This document shows, one piece after another, positions 47,601 through 50,229 of a stretch of 64,000 bases of DNA. The position numbers and the translations under genes were made by a program. The stretch covers positions 34,258,361 through 34,322,360 of the forward strand of contig CM055106.1 in assembly GCA_029204225.1 (NCBI GenBank), given 5' to 3'. Below the pieces are notes generated by a model. That model was not told the DNA's origin and did no database searches. It saw only the letters and a list, made by a program, of their open reading frames with translations. Position 1 is the first letter of the stretch. Each line of letters begins with the position of its first letter. Source of the stretch: Diphasiastrum complanatum. Lineage: Eukaryota > Streptophyta > Lycopodiopsida > Lycopodiales > Lycopodiaceae.

Positions 47601-47842
47601 GAAGCCTTCATCGTTTCAAGCCATCCATGAACACAGTCGTGCTCATCCACCTTTTGATGTTTTTGAGGAACAACTGCAGTGAACAATGTTGTTGAAAAGC
47701 CGGCAGGTTGCATTGACACAGGAAATAGCGAGGATAAAGGAGAACTAGCAGCTGAAGAGGTTACAAGAGATGCTGAAGGATACAGAGTTGAGGATGATGA
47801 TGAATCTCCAGATAGGGATGAAACCTTTGATTTCAAAGCCAT
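613..47842 (-). CDS. TPP: Trehalose-6-phosphate phosphatase gene, 8 exons visible, 3' end off the window
   Basis: The enzyme dephosphorylates trehalose 6-phosphate to trehalose, the second step of plant trehalose synthesis, and so controls a sugar signal. Joined exons are 47842-47513, 40308-40168, 40047-39976, 23693-23571, 18527-18471, 18345-18244, 1390-1313 and 682-613. They give 324 codons plus one base without a stop. Seen in order: a Ser-rich N-terminus, [10 protein letters not shown], the HAD motif [11 protein letters not shown] (nucleophile Asp), [52 protein letters not shown] and KGKALEFLL. Each boundary used has GT or AG; introns 1 to 7 are phase 0 and intron 8 is phase 1. The last catalytic motif (DDRTDED) is not present and should lie left of base 1. 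Oddities are Thr in place of the usual Ser in the SGR motif and His before KGKA, where Asp is usual. The gene spans at least 47 kb because its introns are full of retroelements. The intact frame suggests a working gene. Confidence 0.93.
683..1312. other. TPP intron 7 (630 bp)
   Basis: AT-rich intron between exons 7 and 8. The short open frames in it resemble nothing I recognise. Confidence 0.7.
1313..1390 (-). CDS. TPP: TPP exon 7 (26 codons)
   Basis: Begins [20 protein letters not shown] and ends LIQGRK, after a GTGAATCAG acceptor and before a GTACAG donor. It matches the family segment that leads to the conserved TQGRKV. It completes the open frame from exon 6 (VKEE-NWS). Confidence 0.92.
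1394..2155. other. 5' part of... distal end of TPP intron 6, no feature seen
   Basis: AT-rich, no recognisable coding sequence or repeat. It is the exon 7-proximal end of the 16.85 kb intron 6. Confidence 0.6.
2160..2395 (-). mobile_element. Possible tRNA-derived SINE
   Basis: On the minus strand there is a pol III B-box-like GGTTCAATTCC, with GTGGTGGGTTGG (A-box-like) about 40 bp upstream. The sequence ends in a run of T on the minus strand near 2160-2170, as some plant SINEs do. I see no target duplication, and the A-box match is loose. Confidence 0.35.
2677..2725. repeat. (TC)n microsatellite
   Basis: About 24 uninterrupted TC units directly upstream of a LINE 3'-end fragment. Confidence 0.98.
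2726..2845 (+). mobile_element. LINE 3'-UTR fragment
   Basis: Nearly identical to the 3' end of the LINE at 37.69-37.81 kb; both contain CACGTCCTCCTATGGATGAT and GCACCCACGGGTGC. It is therefore a 5'-truncated copy, set between two TC tracts. Confidence 0.85.
2846..2912. repeat. (TTTC)n(TC)n microsatellite
   Basis: A few TTTC units pass into about 25 TC units, immediately after the LINE 3' end. The same TTTC-to-TC order follows the LINE at 37.8 kb. Confidence 0.97.
2913..3446 (+). pseudogene. LINE ORF2 C-terminal fragment
   Basis: The translation contains [26 protein letters not shown] and [12 protein letters not shown]. These match residues near 9.95-10.37 kb in the longer LINE, downstream of its reverse transcriptase core. 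The copy lacks the endonuclease and RT and stops abruptly at 3446, where gypsy-like sequence begins. Confidence 0.85.
3447..3514 (+). mobile_element. Gypsy protease-region scrap
   Basis: AGTTATGGACTCGGCT and the next 30 bases match the start of the gypsy pol segment at 23936 almost perfectly. It is joined to a LINE on the left and interrupted on the right by the LTR element at 3520. Confidence 0.7.
3520..3877 (+). repeat. 5' LTR of gypsy element
   Basis: Begins TGTTACGAGC and ends TATTACA (TG...CA). Bases 3521-3536 form a perfect 16 bp palindrome, GTTACGAGCTCGTAAC. It is followed by CTGGTAGCTGGAGC, a degenerate primer-binding site for initiator Met-tRNA (normal TGGTATCAGAGC). Confidence 0.92.
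3925..4960 (+). pseudogene. Gypsy gag with a frameshift in the zinc knuckle
   Basis: The capsid-like protein starts best at ATG 3925 or 3928. The retrotransposon gag domain runs from about [12 protein letters not shown] through [10 protein letters not shown] to [12 protein letters not shown] and [10 protein letters not shown]. The C-terminal CCHC knuckle is split: LCFVC lies in the first frame, and [12 protein letters not shown] in another frame from about 4790. Gag could therefore be made without a complete nucleic-acid-binding knuckle. It is fused downstream to integrase sequence by deletion. Confidence 0.85.
5011..6034 (+). pseudogene. Gypsy integrase C-terminal part with chromodomain-like tail
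   Basis: Contains [47 protein letters not shown] and SILEFAYN, the integrase core with catalytic Asp and a later Glu. Then come [11 protein letters not shown] and a tail with EEILDSRG and YLVK, which looks like a chromovirus chromodomain. TGA at about 5935 replaces the Trp expected after YLVK; the frame then continues [12 protein letters not shown] frame break also lies near 5095. Bases 5011-5510 are close to identical to 27766-28260. Confidence 0.88.
6045..6402 (+). repeat. 3' LTR of gypsy element
   Basis: Same length as the 5' LTR, with scattered substitutions. The palindrome GTTACGAGCTCGTAAC is intact (6046-6061), but the terminal CA has become TA. The TSD CCTTG follows. Confidence 0.92.
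6403..6614. other. Short unassigned spacer
   Basis: Lies between the gypsy element and the LINE. No feature is recognised. Confidence 0.4.
6740..7482 (+). pseudogene. LINE A ORF1
   Basis: Encodes an RNA-binding nucleocapsid-like protein. A Pro-rich start is followed by a helical segment ([16 protein letters not shown]) likely to be coiled coil. Then come [13 protein letters not shown] and the C-terminal [18 protein letters not shown] / [13 protein letters not shown] block. TAG at about 6869 and a frame change near 7260 break it. The RVRGIPDxQDA motif recurs at 11.82 and 31.7 kb, showing one subfamily. Confidence 0.75.
7545..8330 (+). pseudogene. LINE A ORF2 endonuclease region
   Basis: An endonuclease/exonuclease/phosphatase fold is visible in pieces across frames: [49 protein letters not shown] (active-site Asp/Asn), SHSVVDYLM and LSDHSFLSF (catalytic His). 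Several stops and frame changes make it inactive. Confidence 0.78.
8331..11010 (+). pseudogene. LINE A ORF2 reverse transcriptase and zinc knuckle
   Basis: One frame runs to 11010, broken by TAA at 8695 and TGA at 9316. Visible in order: [12 protein letters not shown] and [15 protein letters not shown] (fingers), the motif A region [33 protein letters not shown] (YADD catalytic box), [11 protein letters not shown] and [11 protein letters not shown]-terminal CxxC...HxxxxC knuckle follows ([19 protein letters not shown]). The related LINE at 35.8 kb has Arg where the TGA at 9316 lies, consistent with a CGA-to-TGA change. Confidence 0.9.
11225..11299. repeat. (CT)n microsatellite, about 37 units
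   Basis: An uninterrupted tract joins the 3' end of LINE A to the 5' part of another LINE. Confidence 0.99.
11300..11935 (+). mobile_element. LINE B, 5'-end fragment with ORF1 remains
   Basis: Starts immediately after the TC tract. It encodes a degraded ORF1: [20 protein letters not shown] near the start and, at about 11820, [18 protein letters not shown] followed by FGHTADG, homologous to LINE A ORF1. It ends before any endonuclease, near a (TG)n tract. Confidence 0.75.
11949..11990. repeat. (TG)n microsatellite
   Basis: About 21 TG units followed by a short AG-rich stretch, at the broken end of LINE B. Confidence 0.97.
12213..12507 (+). pseudogene. hAT 1 BED-type zinc-finger exon
   Basis: [15 protein letters not shown] starts the piece and, after a frame change, [11 protein letters not shown] supplies the CxxC half of a BED finger. 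No intact His half follows. Stops and frame changes are frequent downstream. Confidence 0.6.
13690..14310 (+). pseudogene. hAT 1 DUF659 / catalytic-core exons
   Basis: [20 protein letters not shown] and [12 protein letters not shown] at 13.69-13.87 kb, then [16 protein letters not shown] and [20 protein letters not shown] at 14.0-14.15 kb. These are the same blocks as in the hAT at 20.7-21.2 kb ([23 protein letters not shown]). A donor-like GTATTG follows the first piece. Confidence 0.82.
14455..14700 (+). pseudogene. hAT 1 downstream transposase exon
   Basis: [20 protein letters not shown] and [16 protein letters not shown] match the minus-strand hAT at 20.35-20.6 kb ([26 protein letters not shown]). 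It ends in a TAG. Confidence 0.72.
14857..15115. repeat. Degenerate TTAGTA / ACTAGT motif array
   Basis: Short A/T-rich motifs such as TTAGTAGTTA, ACTAGTTACTAG and TAGTAACTACTAAC recur on both strands over 260 bp. The same words appear at 12.09-12.14 kb and 14.30-14.33 kb. Confidence 0.7.
15405..15565. repeat. Degenerate short tandem repeat
   Basis: GTGGATGA followed by GCT / TGCTCCC-like words recurs about five times (GTGAGTGAGCTATG, GTGGATGAGCTTTGCTCCC). Confidence 0.6.
15646..15900 (+). mobile_element. Gypsy LTR 3' tail with primer-binding site and leader
   Basis: Bases 15646-15704 match the last 59 bases of the LTRs at 3877 and 6402. They are followed by ACTAGTATCAGAGCCAT, a nearly standard initiator Met-tRNA binding site. 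It is a 5'-truncated copy of the same gypsy family; no gag follows. Confidence 0.8.
16130..17355 (+). pseudogene. Ty1/copia reverse transcriptase and RNase H, broken
   Basis: Begins inside [19 protein letters not shown], a stop, then SFYGLKQA. Then come [12 protein letters not shown] (YVDD), [36 protein letters not shown] (RNase H), [13 protein letters not shown] and [14 protein letters not shown]. Frame changes at about 16265 and 16890 and a stop at 17122 inactivate it. A purine tract (GAAGAGGGAG) and the 3' LTR follow directly. Confidence 0.9.
17351..18043 (+). repeat. 3' LTR of the copia element
   Basis: Starts TGTGAAAATTG right after the purine tract and ends AAAATTTAACA (TG...CA), 693 bp. 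Ends and layout resemble the copia LTR at 29712-30384. No 5' LTR is seen. Confidence 0.75.
18244..18345 (-). CDS. TPP: TPP exon 6 (34 codons)
   Basis: Begins [20 protein letters not shown] and continues [14 protein letters not shown], the conserved cap-domain segment of plant TPPs (compare KFCVSVHFR). The acceptor is AAATACAG and the donor GTATGG. It is separated from exon 5 by only 125 bp, while the next intron is 16.85 kb. Confidence 0.92.
18471..18527 (-). CDS. TPP: TPP exon 5 (19 codons)
   Basis: A 57 bp exon reading [19 protein letters not shown]. The FQPASEFL segment is conserved in plant TPPs. The acceptor is TTGTTCTACAG and the donor GTACAA. It is too short to be found by open-reading-frame length alone; it was placed by family homology and matching phase. 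Confidence 0.9.
18528..19482. other. TPP intron 4, exon 5 side, with an unassigned open stretch
   Basis: A minus-strand open stretch at about 18921-19390 contains [20 protein letters not shown] and [20 protein letters not shown], but I cannot assign a family, and stops interrupt it. The rest is featureless. Confidence 0.35.
19483..22205 (-). pseudogene. hAT transposase, spliced, with two stops and two frameshifts
   Basis: Exons are about 22205-20327, 20212-19956, 19863-19702 and 19599-19483, all with GT/AG boundaries. The start is ATG 22205 ([13 protein letters not shown]). A BED-like finger (HCRYCLVKF...KGHLLG) is followed by a Pro-rich linker. The DUF659 core follows: [30 protein letters not shown] and [12 protein letters not shown]. 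Then come [24 protein letters not shown] and the hAT dimerisation region [15 protein letters not shown]. Defects are a frameshift near 21645, TAG at 20731 (Gln expected), a frameshift near 20045 and TAG at about 19991. The last exon ends KFRSNM-stop. Confidence 0.85.
22508..22592. repeat. Cluster of GGTACC / CCGCGG palindromes
   Basis: Contains the perfect 14 bp palindrome GGTACCGCGGTACC, then ATGGTACCGTGGTACC, GGTCCCGCGGTACC and GTACCGCGGGACC. They lie upstream of the hAT transposase, where subterminal transposase-binding repeats of hAT elements are usual. Confidence 0.8.
22865..23256 (+). mobile_element. LTR-like end with primer-binding site
   Basis: Two diverged copies of a unit of about 92 bp (22870-22925 and 22962-23020) carry GACACGTGTC or GACGTGTCAC and ACTTGGTCC. 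The segment ends TGTAACA and is followed by GTTTGGTATCAAAGCAG, close to the initiator Met-tRNA primer-binding site. I interpret it as the 3' part of a solo or truncated LTR. The 5' border is not visible. Confidence 0.5.
23274..23570. other. TPP intron 4, exon 4 side
   Basis: AT-rich sequence between the LTR-like end and TPP exon 4. No feature seen. Confidence 0.5.
23571..23693 (-). CDS. TPP: TPP exon 4 ([10 protein letters not shown])
   Basis: This exon has 41 codons and begins [20 protein letters not shown], a hallmark of plant TPPs. It continues through [10 protein letters not shown] to KDKNNM. The acceptor is CCTTTTACAG and the donor GTCAGT. The exon stands alone between a 16.3 kb intron upstream and a 5.0 kb intron downstream. 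Confidence 0.94.
23936..26855 (+). pseudogene. Ty3/gypsy pol (protease, RT, RNase H, integrase), frameshifted
   Basis: The first 741 codons are open. The protease tail ([20 protein letters not shown]) leads to RT with [63 protein letters not shown] and [10 protein letters not shown] (catalytic DD). RNase H follows ([34 protein letters not shown]), then the integrase zinc finger ([18 protein letters not shown]). At about 26070 the frame shifts and integrase continues: [27 protein letters not shown], then a stop near 26375 and SAEYSYNSS. No LTR is seen at either end; the 5' border at 23936 is abrupt. Confidence 0.92.
26905..28260 (+). pseudogene. Ty3/gypsy RNase H end and integrase, truncated
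   Basis: Starts within RNase H ([40 protein letters not shown]). After a TAG at about 27382 it continues as integrase: HHCC finger ([28 protein letters not shown]), then [47 protein letters not shown] and EFAYNSTRH. It is the same family as the deleted element at 3520-6402, differing at few positions in 5011-5510. It ends abruptly at about 28260, where copia sequence begins. Confidence 0.92.
28262..29707 (+). pseudogene. Ty1/copia RT and RNase H, one stop
   Basis: Starts at [20 protein letters not shown] (RT entry), then [55 protein letters not shown] and [12 protein letters not shown] (YVDD). TAG at 28868 is the only break. Next come the RT end ([19 protein letters not shown]) and RNase H ([58 protein letters not shown]) to a TGA at 29705. 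Gag, protease and integrase are absent, replaced by gypsy sequence on the left. Confidence 0.93.
29712..30384 (+). repeat. Copia 3' LTR
   Basis: Starts TGTTAGAATTTAG just after the RNase H stop and ends TTTGACAACA, where an inverted gypsy fragment begins. It carries three CACACGTGTG palindromes, at about 29771, 29791 and 30201. The size (673 bp) and ends resemble the LTR at 17351. Confidence 0.78.
30385..30992 (-). pseudogene. Ty3/gypsy RT fragment, inverted
   Basis: The minus strand encodes [73 protein letters not shown] and [14 protein letters not shown]. After a short deletion and frame change near 30615 come [18 protein letters not shown] and [11 protein letters not shown] (catalytic DD). 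No protease, RNase H or integrase remains. It is a third gypsy lineage in this intron. Confidence 0.88.
31090..31858 (+). pseudogene. LINE E ORF1 fragment
   Basis: [15 protein letters not shown] opens a Pro-rich start, followed by helical sequence ([14 protein letters not shown]), TGA at 31498, then [20 protein letters not shown] and [20 protein letters not shown]. This is the same ORF1 subfamily as LINE A and LINE B. No endonuclease or RT follows. Confidence 0.78.
31868..31945. repeat. GGTTCAAAC-type repeat cluster
   Basis: GGTTCGATCGGTTCAAAC, GATTCAATGGTTCAAACC, GGCGGTTCAAAC and CGGTTCAATG follow each other within about 80 bp, at the boundary between LINE E and the hAT fragment. Confidence 0.65.
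31950..32560 (-). pseudogene. hAT transposase fragment 3
   Basis: The minus strand encodes [20 protein letters not shown] and [16 protein letters not shown] up to a donor at 32260. A second exon from about 32134 reads [20 protein letters not shown] and [16 protein letters not shown]. These are the DUF659 and adjacent core blocks of hAT 2. The N-terminal finger and the dimerisation region are missing. Confidence 0.82.
32592..32676. repeat. (CA)n followed by (CT)n microsatellite
   Basis: About 11 CA units, then about 30 CT units, preceded by CCCTAAACCCTAAA (two plant telomere-type units). LINE C begins directly after. Confidence 0.97.
33132..34075 (+). pseudogene. LINE C ORF1
   Basis: Start ATG 33132 ([16 protein letters not shown]). 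A long helical middle ([49 protein letters not shown]) predicts coiled coil. Then [18 protein letters not shown] and a basic C-terminus follow. TAA at 33396 and a frame change near 33905 break it. The protein would coat the LINE RNA. Confidence 0.78.
34085..37640 (+). pseudogene. LINE C ORF2: endonuclease, reverse transcriptase, zinc knuckle
   Basis: Endonuclease: [47 protein letters not shown] and [10 protein letters not shown] (catalytic His). TGA at 34274 and a frame change near 34675 break it. RT is open for 607 codons (34678-36501): [63 protein letters not shown] (YVDD box) and [11 protein letters not shown]. After 36450 come a frame change, TAG at 36753 and another frame change near 37100. 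The C-terminal knuckle [20 protein letters not shown] is still visible. Confidence 0.92.
37831..38185. repeat. Compound microsatellite with a tandem duplication
   Basis: (CTTT)n(CT)n is followed by two copies of a unit of about 160-175 bp, each starting at ACAAATCACCACACAC (about 37862 and 38034). Each contains CA tracts, AATCAGCACACCCTCACCC and CAAACCCCCACT. The first copy has an extra ATCATCACAC stretch. Confidence 0.92.
38190..39975. other. TPP intron 3, exon 3 side, with dispersed repeats
   Basis: A tandem pair of about 66 bp (38420-38540, GTTCC-GGGTTTTTAACTTGAAA) is followed by a diverged repeat pair of about 150 bp, at 38528-38690 and 39410-39550 (shared CCTATTTTTGTCAA). Around 39000-39330 the word CAATTTCACTAG recurs. 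No coding sequence is recognised before exon 3. Confidence 0.55.
39976..40047 (-). CDS. TPP: TPP exon 3 (24 codons, IITGR motif)
   Basis: A short exon reading [20 protein letters not shown] followed by RRDK. It matches the stretch that follows HAD motif I in plant TPPs. The Ser usually seen in SGR is Thr here, which is acceptable chemistry for HAD motif II. The acceptor is TTGTACAG and the donor GTAAAT. The intron before it is only 120 bp, and the one after it is 16.3 kb. Confidence 0.92.
40168..40308 (-). CDS. TPP: TPP exon 2 (HAD motif I)
   Basis: This exon has 47 codons, from EEHPSALD to DQAYMSDE. It contains [18 protein letters not shown], the HAD-superfamily motif I with the nucleophilic and acid/base Asp pair (DYD). 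It is preceded by a TTATTTCCAG acceptor and followed by GTGTGC. Both ends are phase 0. Joined to exon 1 it restores the family sequence [10 protein letters not shown]. Confidence 0.95.
40309..40805. other. TPP intron 1, exon 2 side
   Basis: AT-rich intron sequence up to the copia target site. No feature seen. Confidence 0.6.
40806..41066 (-). repeat. Copia 3' LTR
   Basis: On the minus strand it begins TGTTAGAAATC and ends TTGTTGACA. It is 261 bp with TG...CA ends. Confidence 0.93.
41067..42700 (-). pseudogene. Copia reverse transcriptase and RNase H
   Basis: After [16 protein letters not shown] the RT N-terminus is partly deleted: [20 protein letters not shown] follows directly from VTSEQQ. 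Then come [19 protein letters not shown], a region with many stops (41.8-42.2 kb), [20 protein letters not shown], and RNase H ([60 protein letters not shown]). The YVDD box region (about 41.99 kb) is degraded. Confidence 0.88.
42700..43590 (-). pseudogene. Copia integrase
   Basis: GAG-pre-integrase ([33 protein letters not shown]), then the core: [61 protein letters not shown] (catalytic Glu) and [19 protein letters not shown] frame change near 43070 splits the core. [18 protein letters not shown] tail follows. Confidence 0.92.
43600..44805 (-). pseudogene. Copia gag and protease
   Basis: Start ATG 44805 ([20 protein letters not shown], then YAVWKFKL). The gag domain follows ([32 protein letters not shown]), then a CCHC knuckle (CRYCNKTCH-stop-ERECF). 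The aspartic protease motif is [14 protein letters not shown]. Nonsense codons at about 44678, 44178, 43983 and 43615 interrupt the frame. Confidence 0.9.
44880..45545 (-). repeat. Repeats in the copia leader
   Basis: At 44890-45125 units carrying CGATATTGGTACG or CCGATATTGGTA together with GACTGCTCAG / GACTATTCAG recur three times. At 45424-45543 a unit of about 77 bp with CTGCCCTGG and GATGCCTCCGGGACTGTG is repeated twice. Both lie in the untranslated leader between primer site and gag. Confidence 0.75.
45729..45991 (-). repeat. Copia 5' LTR
   Basis: 263 bp, same ends except TGCTAGAAAT at the start (a substitution). It is followed on the minus strand by the primer-binding site. Confidence 0.93.
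45997..47512. other. TPP intron 1, exon 1 side
   Basis: AT-rich intron sequence. Short open frames here match nothing I recognise. Confidence 0.55.
47513..47842 (-). CDS. TPP: TPP exon 1 (110 codons, start codon)
   Basis: The chosen ATG is at 47842; the open frame reaches 47854 but only through a TTG. The first 50 residues are rich in Ser, Thr, Ala and Pro, typical of the variable plant TPP N-terminus, and could be a transit or regulatory region. Further on, [10 protein letters not shown] matches the conserved pre-catalytic segment, and the exon ends in YYNWM before the donor GTAAGTTC at 47512. The neighbouring intron is 7.2 kb and contains a whole copia element. Confidence 0.9.
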
Positions 47843-49080
47843 GCTGACACACAATAATGGTTTTAAACTTTCCTTCTGTGGCTGATCAGCCTTATTTCTT
47901 ATCTTCTTCTCGGTTAAAAGGTCACCTTCACTCCAGTTTCTTGTGAGAGTTCTCTACCTTGTCTACTTAATGAATAGTTGAAGTAAAGGCACATCCCTGT
48001 TACCATCTAGGACAACTTGAACATGCTTGCAAAAGTCTCCGTATCGCAACACAATGCAATGTCAATTGATGCAGGTTCACGGAGTACACCAGTTCAACGA
48101 TTCTCTGCTTGCTAAGGCTCCAAAGAAGCTCCACCTTCACCTTGTCAACTGCTCAAAAAAGAAATGAGAAACCTATCATCATCAACTGCATAGAATTTGA
48201 TTCGAGCTACCTCAAAATTTATAACATATAAAAAAAAGGTCAGAAATTTTCTACTATAGACCACCATATGACATCAACATGCTTACCAGATTCACTCTCG
48301 TAGCACCAAGGTGTCTGTAATGACTTTTCTCTCATATAAAATGCCAAGTTTTTGAAACTCAAACCTCCTATTATCATTTGAAATGTAGGGGATTTGAGCA
48401 AAACTGTAACCATGTAAATTTTACTCTTTAGAACCGGGTTGTAACCAGCTTGTAACCAAGATGTTGCTCATGAAAGCCTCAGTTAGACAAGCATAGGAGC
48501 TACAAGAAAGGCAGCATCATGACTCATTAATATTTCTATGATATGTGGACCAAAGTTTGGGCAAATAAAGCCTGTTGGGAAGAGAATATGGCAATTCTTG
48601 TATTCAAACTGTATTTTAGTTCTGCAACTCTAAAAAATCAGGGGCACAACCATTATGCTCACAAAGAGCATTCGGAATCTGGAAGATTACCCAGAGCTTC
48701 ATACAAGCAAGAAGCTCAACGTATAGGTTCAGAGGCAGTTAGCAATGGCAGAAATCAATGAGTACCCTTCAATTTCCCAAATGCACTCTTTACACTGACA
48801 ACCAACACACTTATCTAAGAGGCTAACAAGTAAAATCGATACTTAGAAGTTTAGCACCTCCAATGCAAGAAAAACCATACACCCAAAACCAGTGCTTAAA
48901 GAATTGCTCCAAGAGTTGCAACAATTCTTAGAAGTAGCTGGGTCTACATAAAAATTTCCAGAAGAAAACATGGACCAGAATGTACATAATCATATGTAAG
49001 ATTCTGACAAACAGTTCATTCCATGCTTCTCTTCTTTAGTTGACACATATAATGGTCAGATAGTGCATATGTATCCGATC
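47843..49080. promoter_or_regulatory. TPP 5' flank, likely 5' UTR and possible UTR intron acceptor
   Basis: On the minus strand a pyrimidine-rich TTTCTTTTTTGAGCAG ends near 48150, a fair 3' splice site about 300 bp upstream of the TPP start. This may be a 5' UTR intron acceptor, which would move the promoter further right. No TATA box can be assigned with confidence. Confidence 0.3.
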
Positions 49081-49091
49081 AGTTTCGGTGC

Positions 49092-50225
49092 ATGGATGAA
49101 CCCCTTTTTGGCCTCGTTCTTCGCTTCGATACAGTAATGACCGGCTTTCCTACTATGCTGTCACATATTGATTATTTACAGCCTCATGGTCCTGGAAAAG
49201 CTCCTGTCTTTCCTTCATTTGGGACTCCCCCTCCATTTGGATTTCCATCTTCTTCTACTAGTCAGCCTGGTGGTGGACCGTTCATTCCACCTAACCCACC
49301 TCCTGGTTTCTTTCCACGTCCCCCAGTTCCTAAGCCACACTTTGCTCGAGACTTTCGTGATAGGGTACAGCTTGCTACCTATTCCGGTTCCTCTGACGGG
49401 AACTTATTAGAGAATTGGTTTGCTAAGCTTGACACATATTTTTAGATCTACCCTAAGACTGATCCTCAGAAGATCCAGTTGGCTGCTTTACACTTAGATG
49501 GACGCGCCGCCACGTGGTGGCAAGTTTATCGAGCTGATTTTGATCGGGAAGGGCCCCATATATGGCATACCTTTCGCCGTGACCTCCGTCATGCTATGAT
49601 TGATCCTCAGTGGCTCGATCGCCAACATGATACATTCCGTAGTCTCACTTAGACCAGTGACCTTGCTTTTTATGCAGGTCAGTTTATGGAGCTTTCTTAT
49701 CTTTTCACAGATCTACCCCACTGAGCTTATTTCTCGTTACATTGCTGGGCTTCGTGGTGCCTTACGTTACAATGTTTCTTCCTTCCGCCCCCCCACACTT
49801 GTTGAGGCGATGTCTCTTGCCAGTACTTTACAGCACAAGTACTTTGACACCCTTCCTTCCCGCTTCTCCCGACCCCGTCCTTCTCCTTCATCTTTTCCCG
49901 CTATGTCCACCCCTACATCTGCCCCTTCAGTTCCAGTTCCTTGCATTGTGGACCCTTGACCTACTTTTGTCCGACGTTACACATCTGCAGAGTTCGCTGA
50001 CCTTCAGGATCCTATATCACACAGTTTGAGCGAGTTGCTTGATTTACTTGAGATAGTTATTGATCTACCTGAGTTCCTGCTGATTTCTATGGGGTTCTTC
50101 ACGGGTCCACGTTTGATGGTTCCCTCGCTATTGGTGATCAGGTTGTATCTTCTTTTGATTTACTCCATGGATCTCTGCTTGAGGGTTGTGAACCGCCTCA
50201 TGATATTTCTACGGTTCCTTACATG
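49092..50225 (+). pseudogene. Ty3/gypsy gag relic
   Basis: A Pro-rich start (FPSFGTPPPFGFPSS, PNPPPGFFPRPPVP) leads to the gag domain: VQLATYSGSSDGNLLENWFA, KLDTYF, a stop, PKTDPQKIQLAALHLDGRAA, TWWQVYRADFD and FRRDLRHAM. Further stops and frame changes follow, with YIAGLRGALRYNVSSF at 49.74 kb. No pol follows; it may be the missing 5' part of the lineage seen at 23.9 kb. Confidence 0.78.
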
Positions 50226-50229
50226 ATTC

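Noticed and set aside
48543-48761. Possible first exon of eEF1B-gamma (contains MAILVFKLY)
   Set aside because: The following residues do not resemble the family N-terminus, and the distance to the other exons is over 10 kb.
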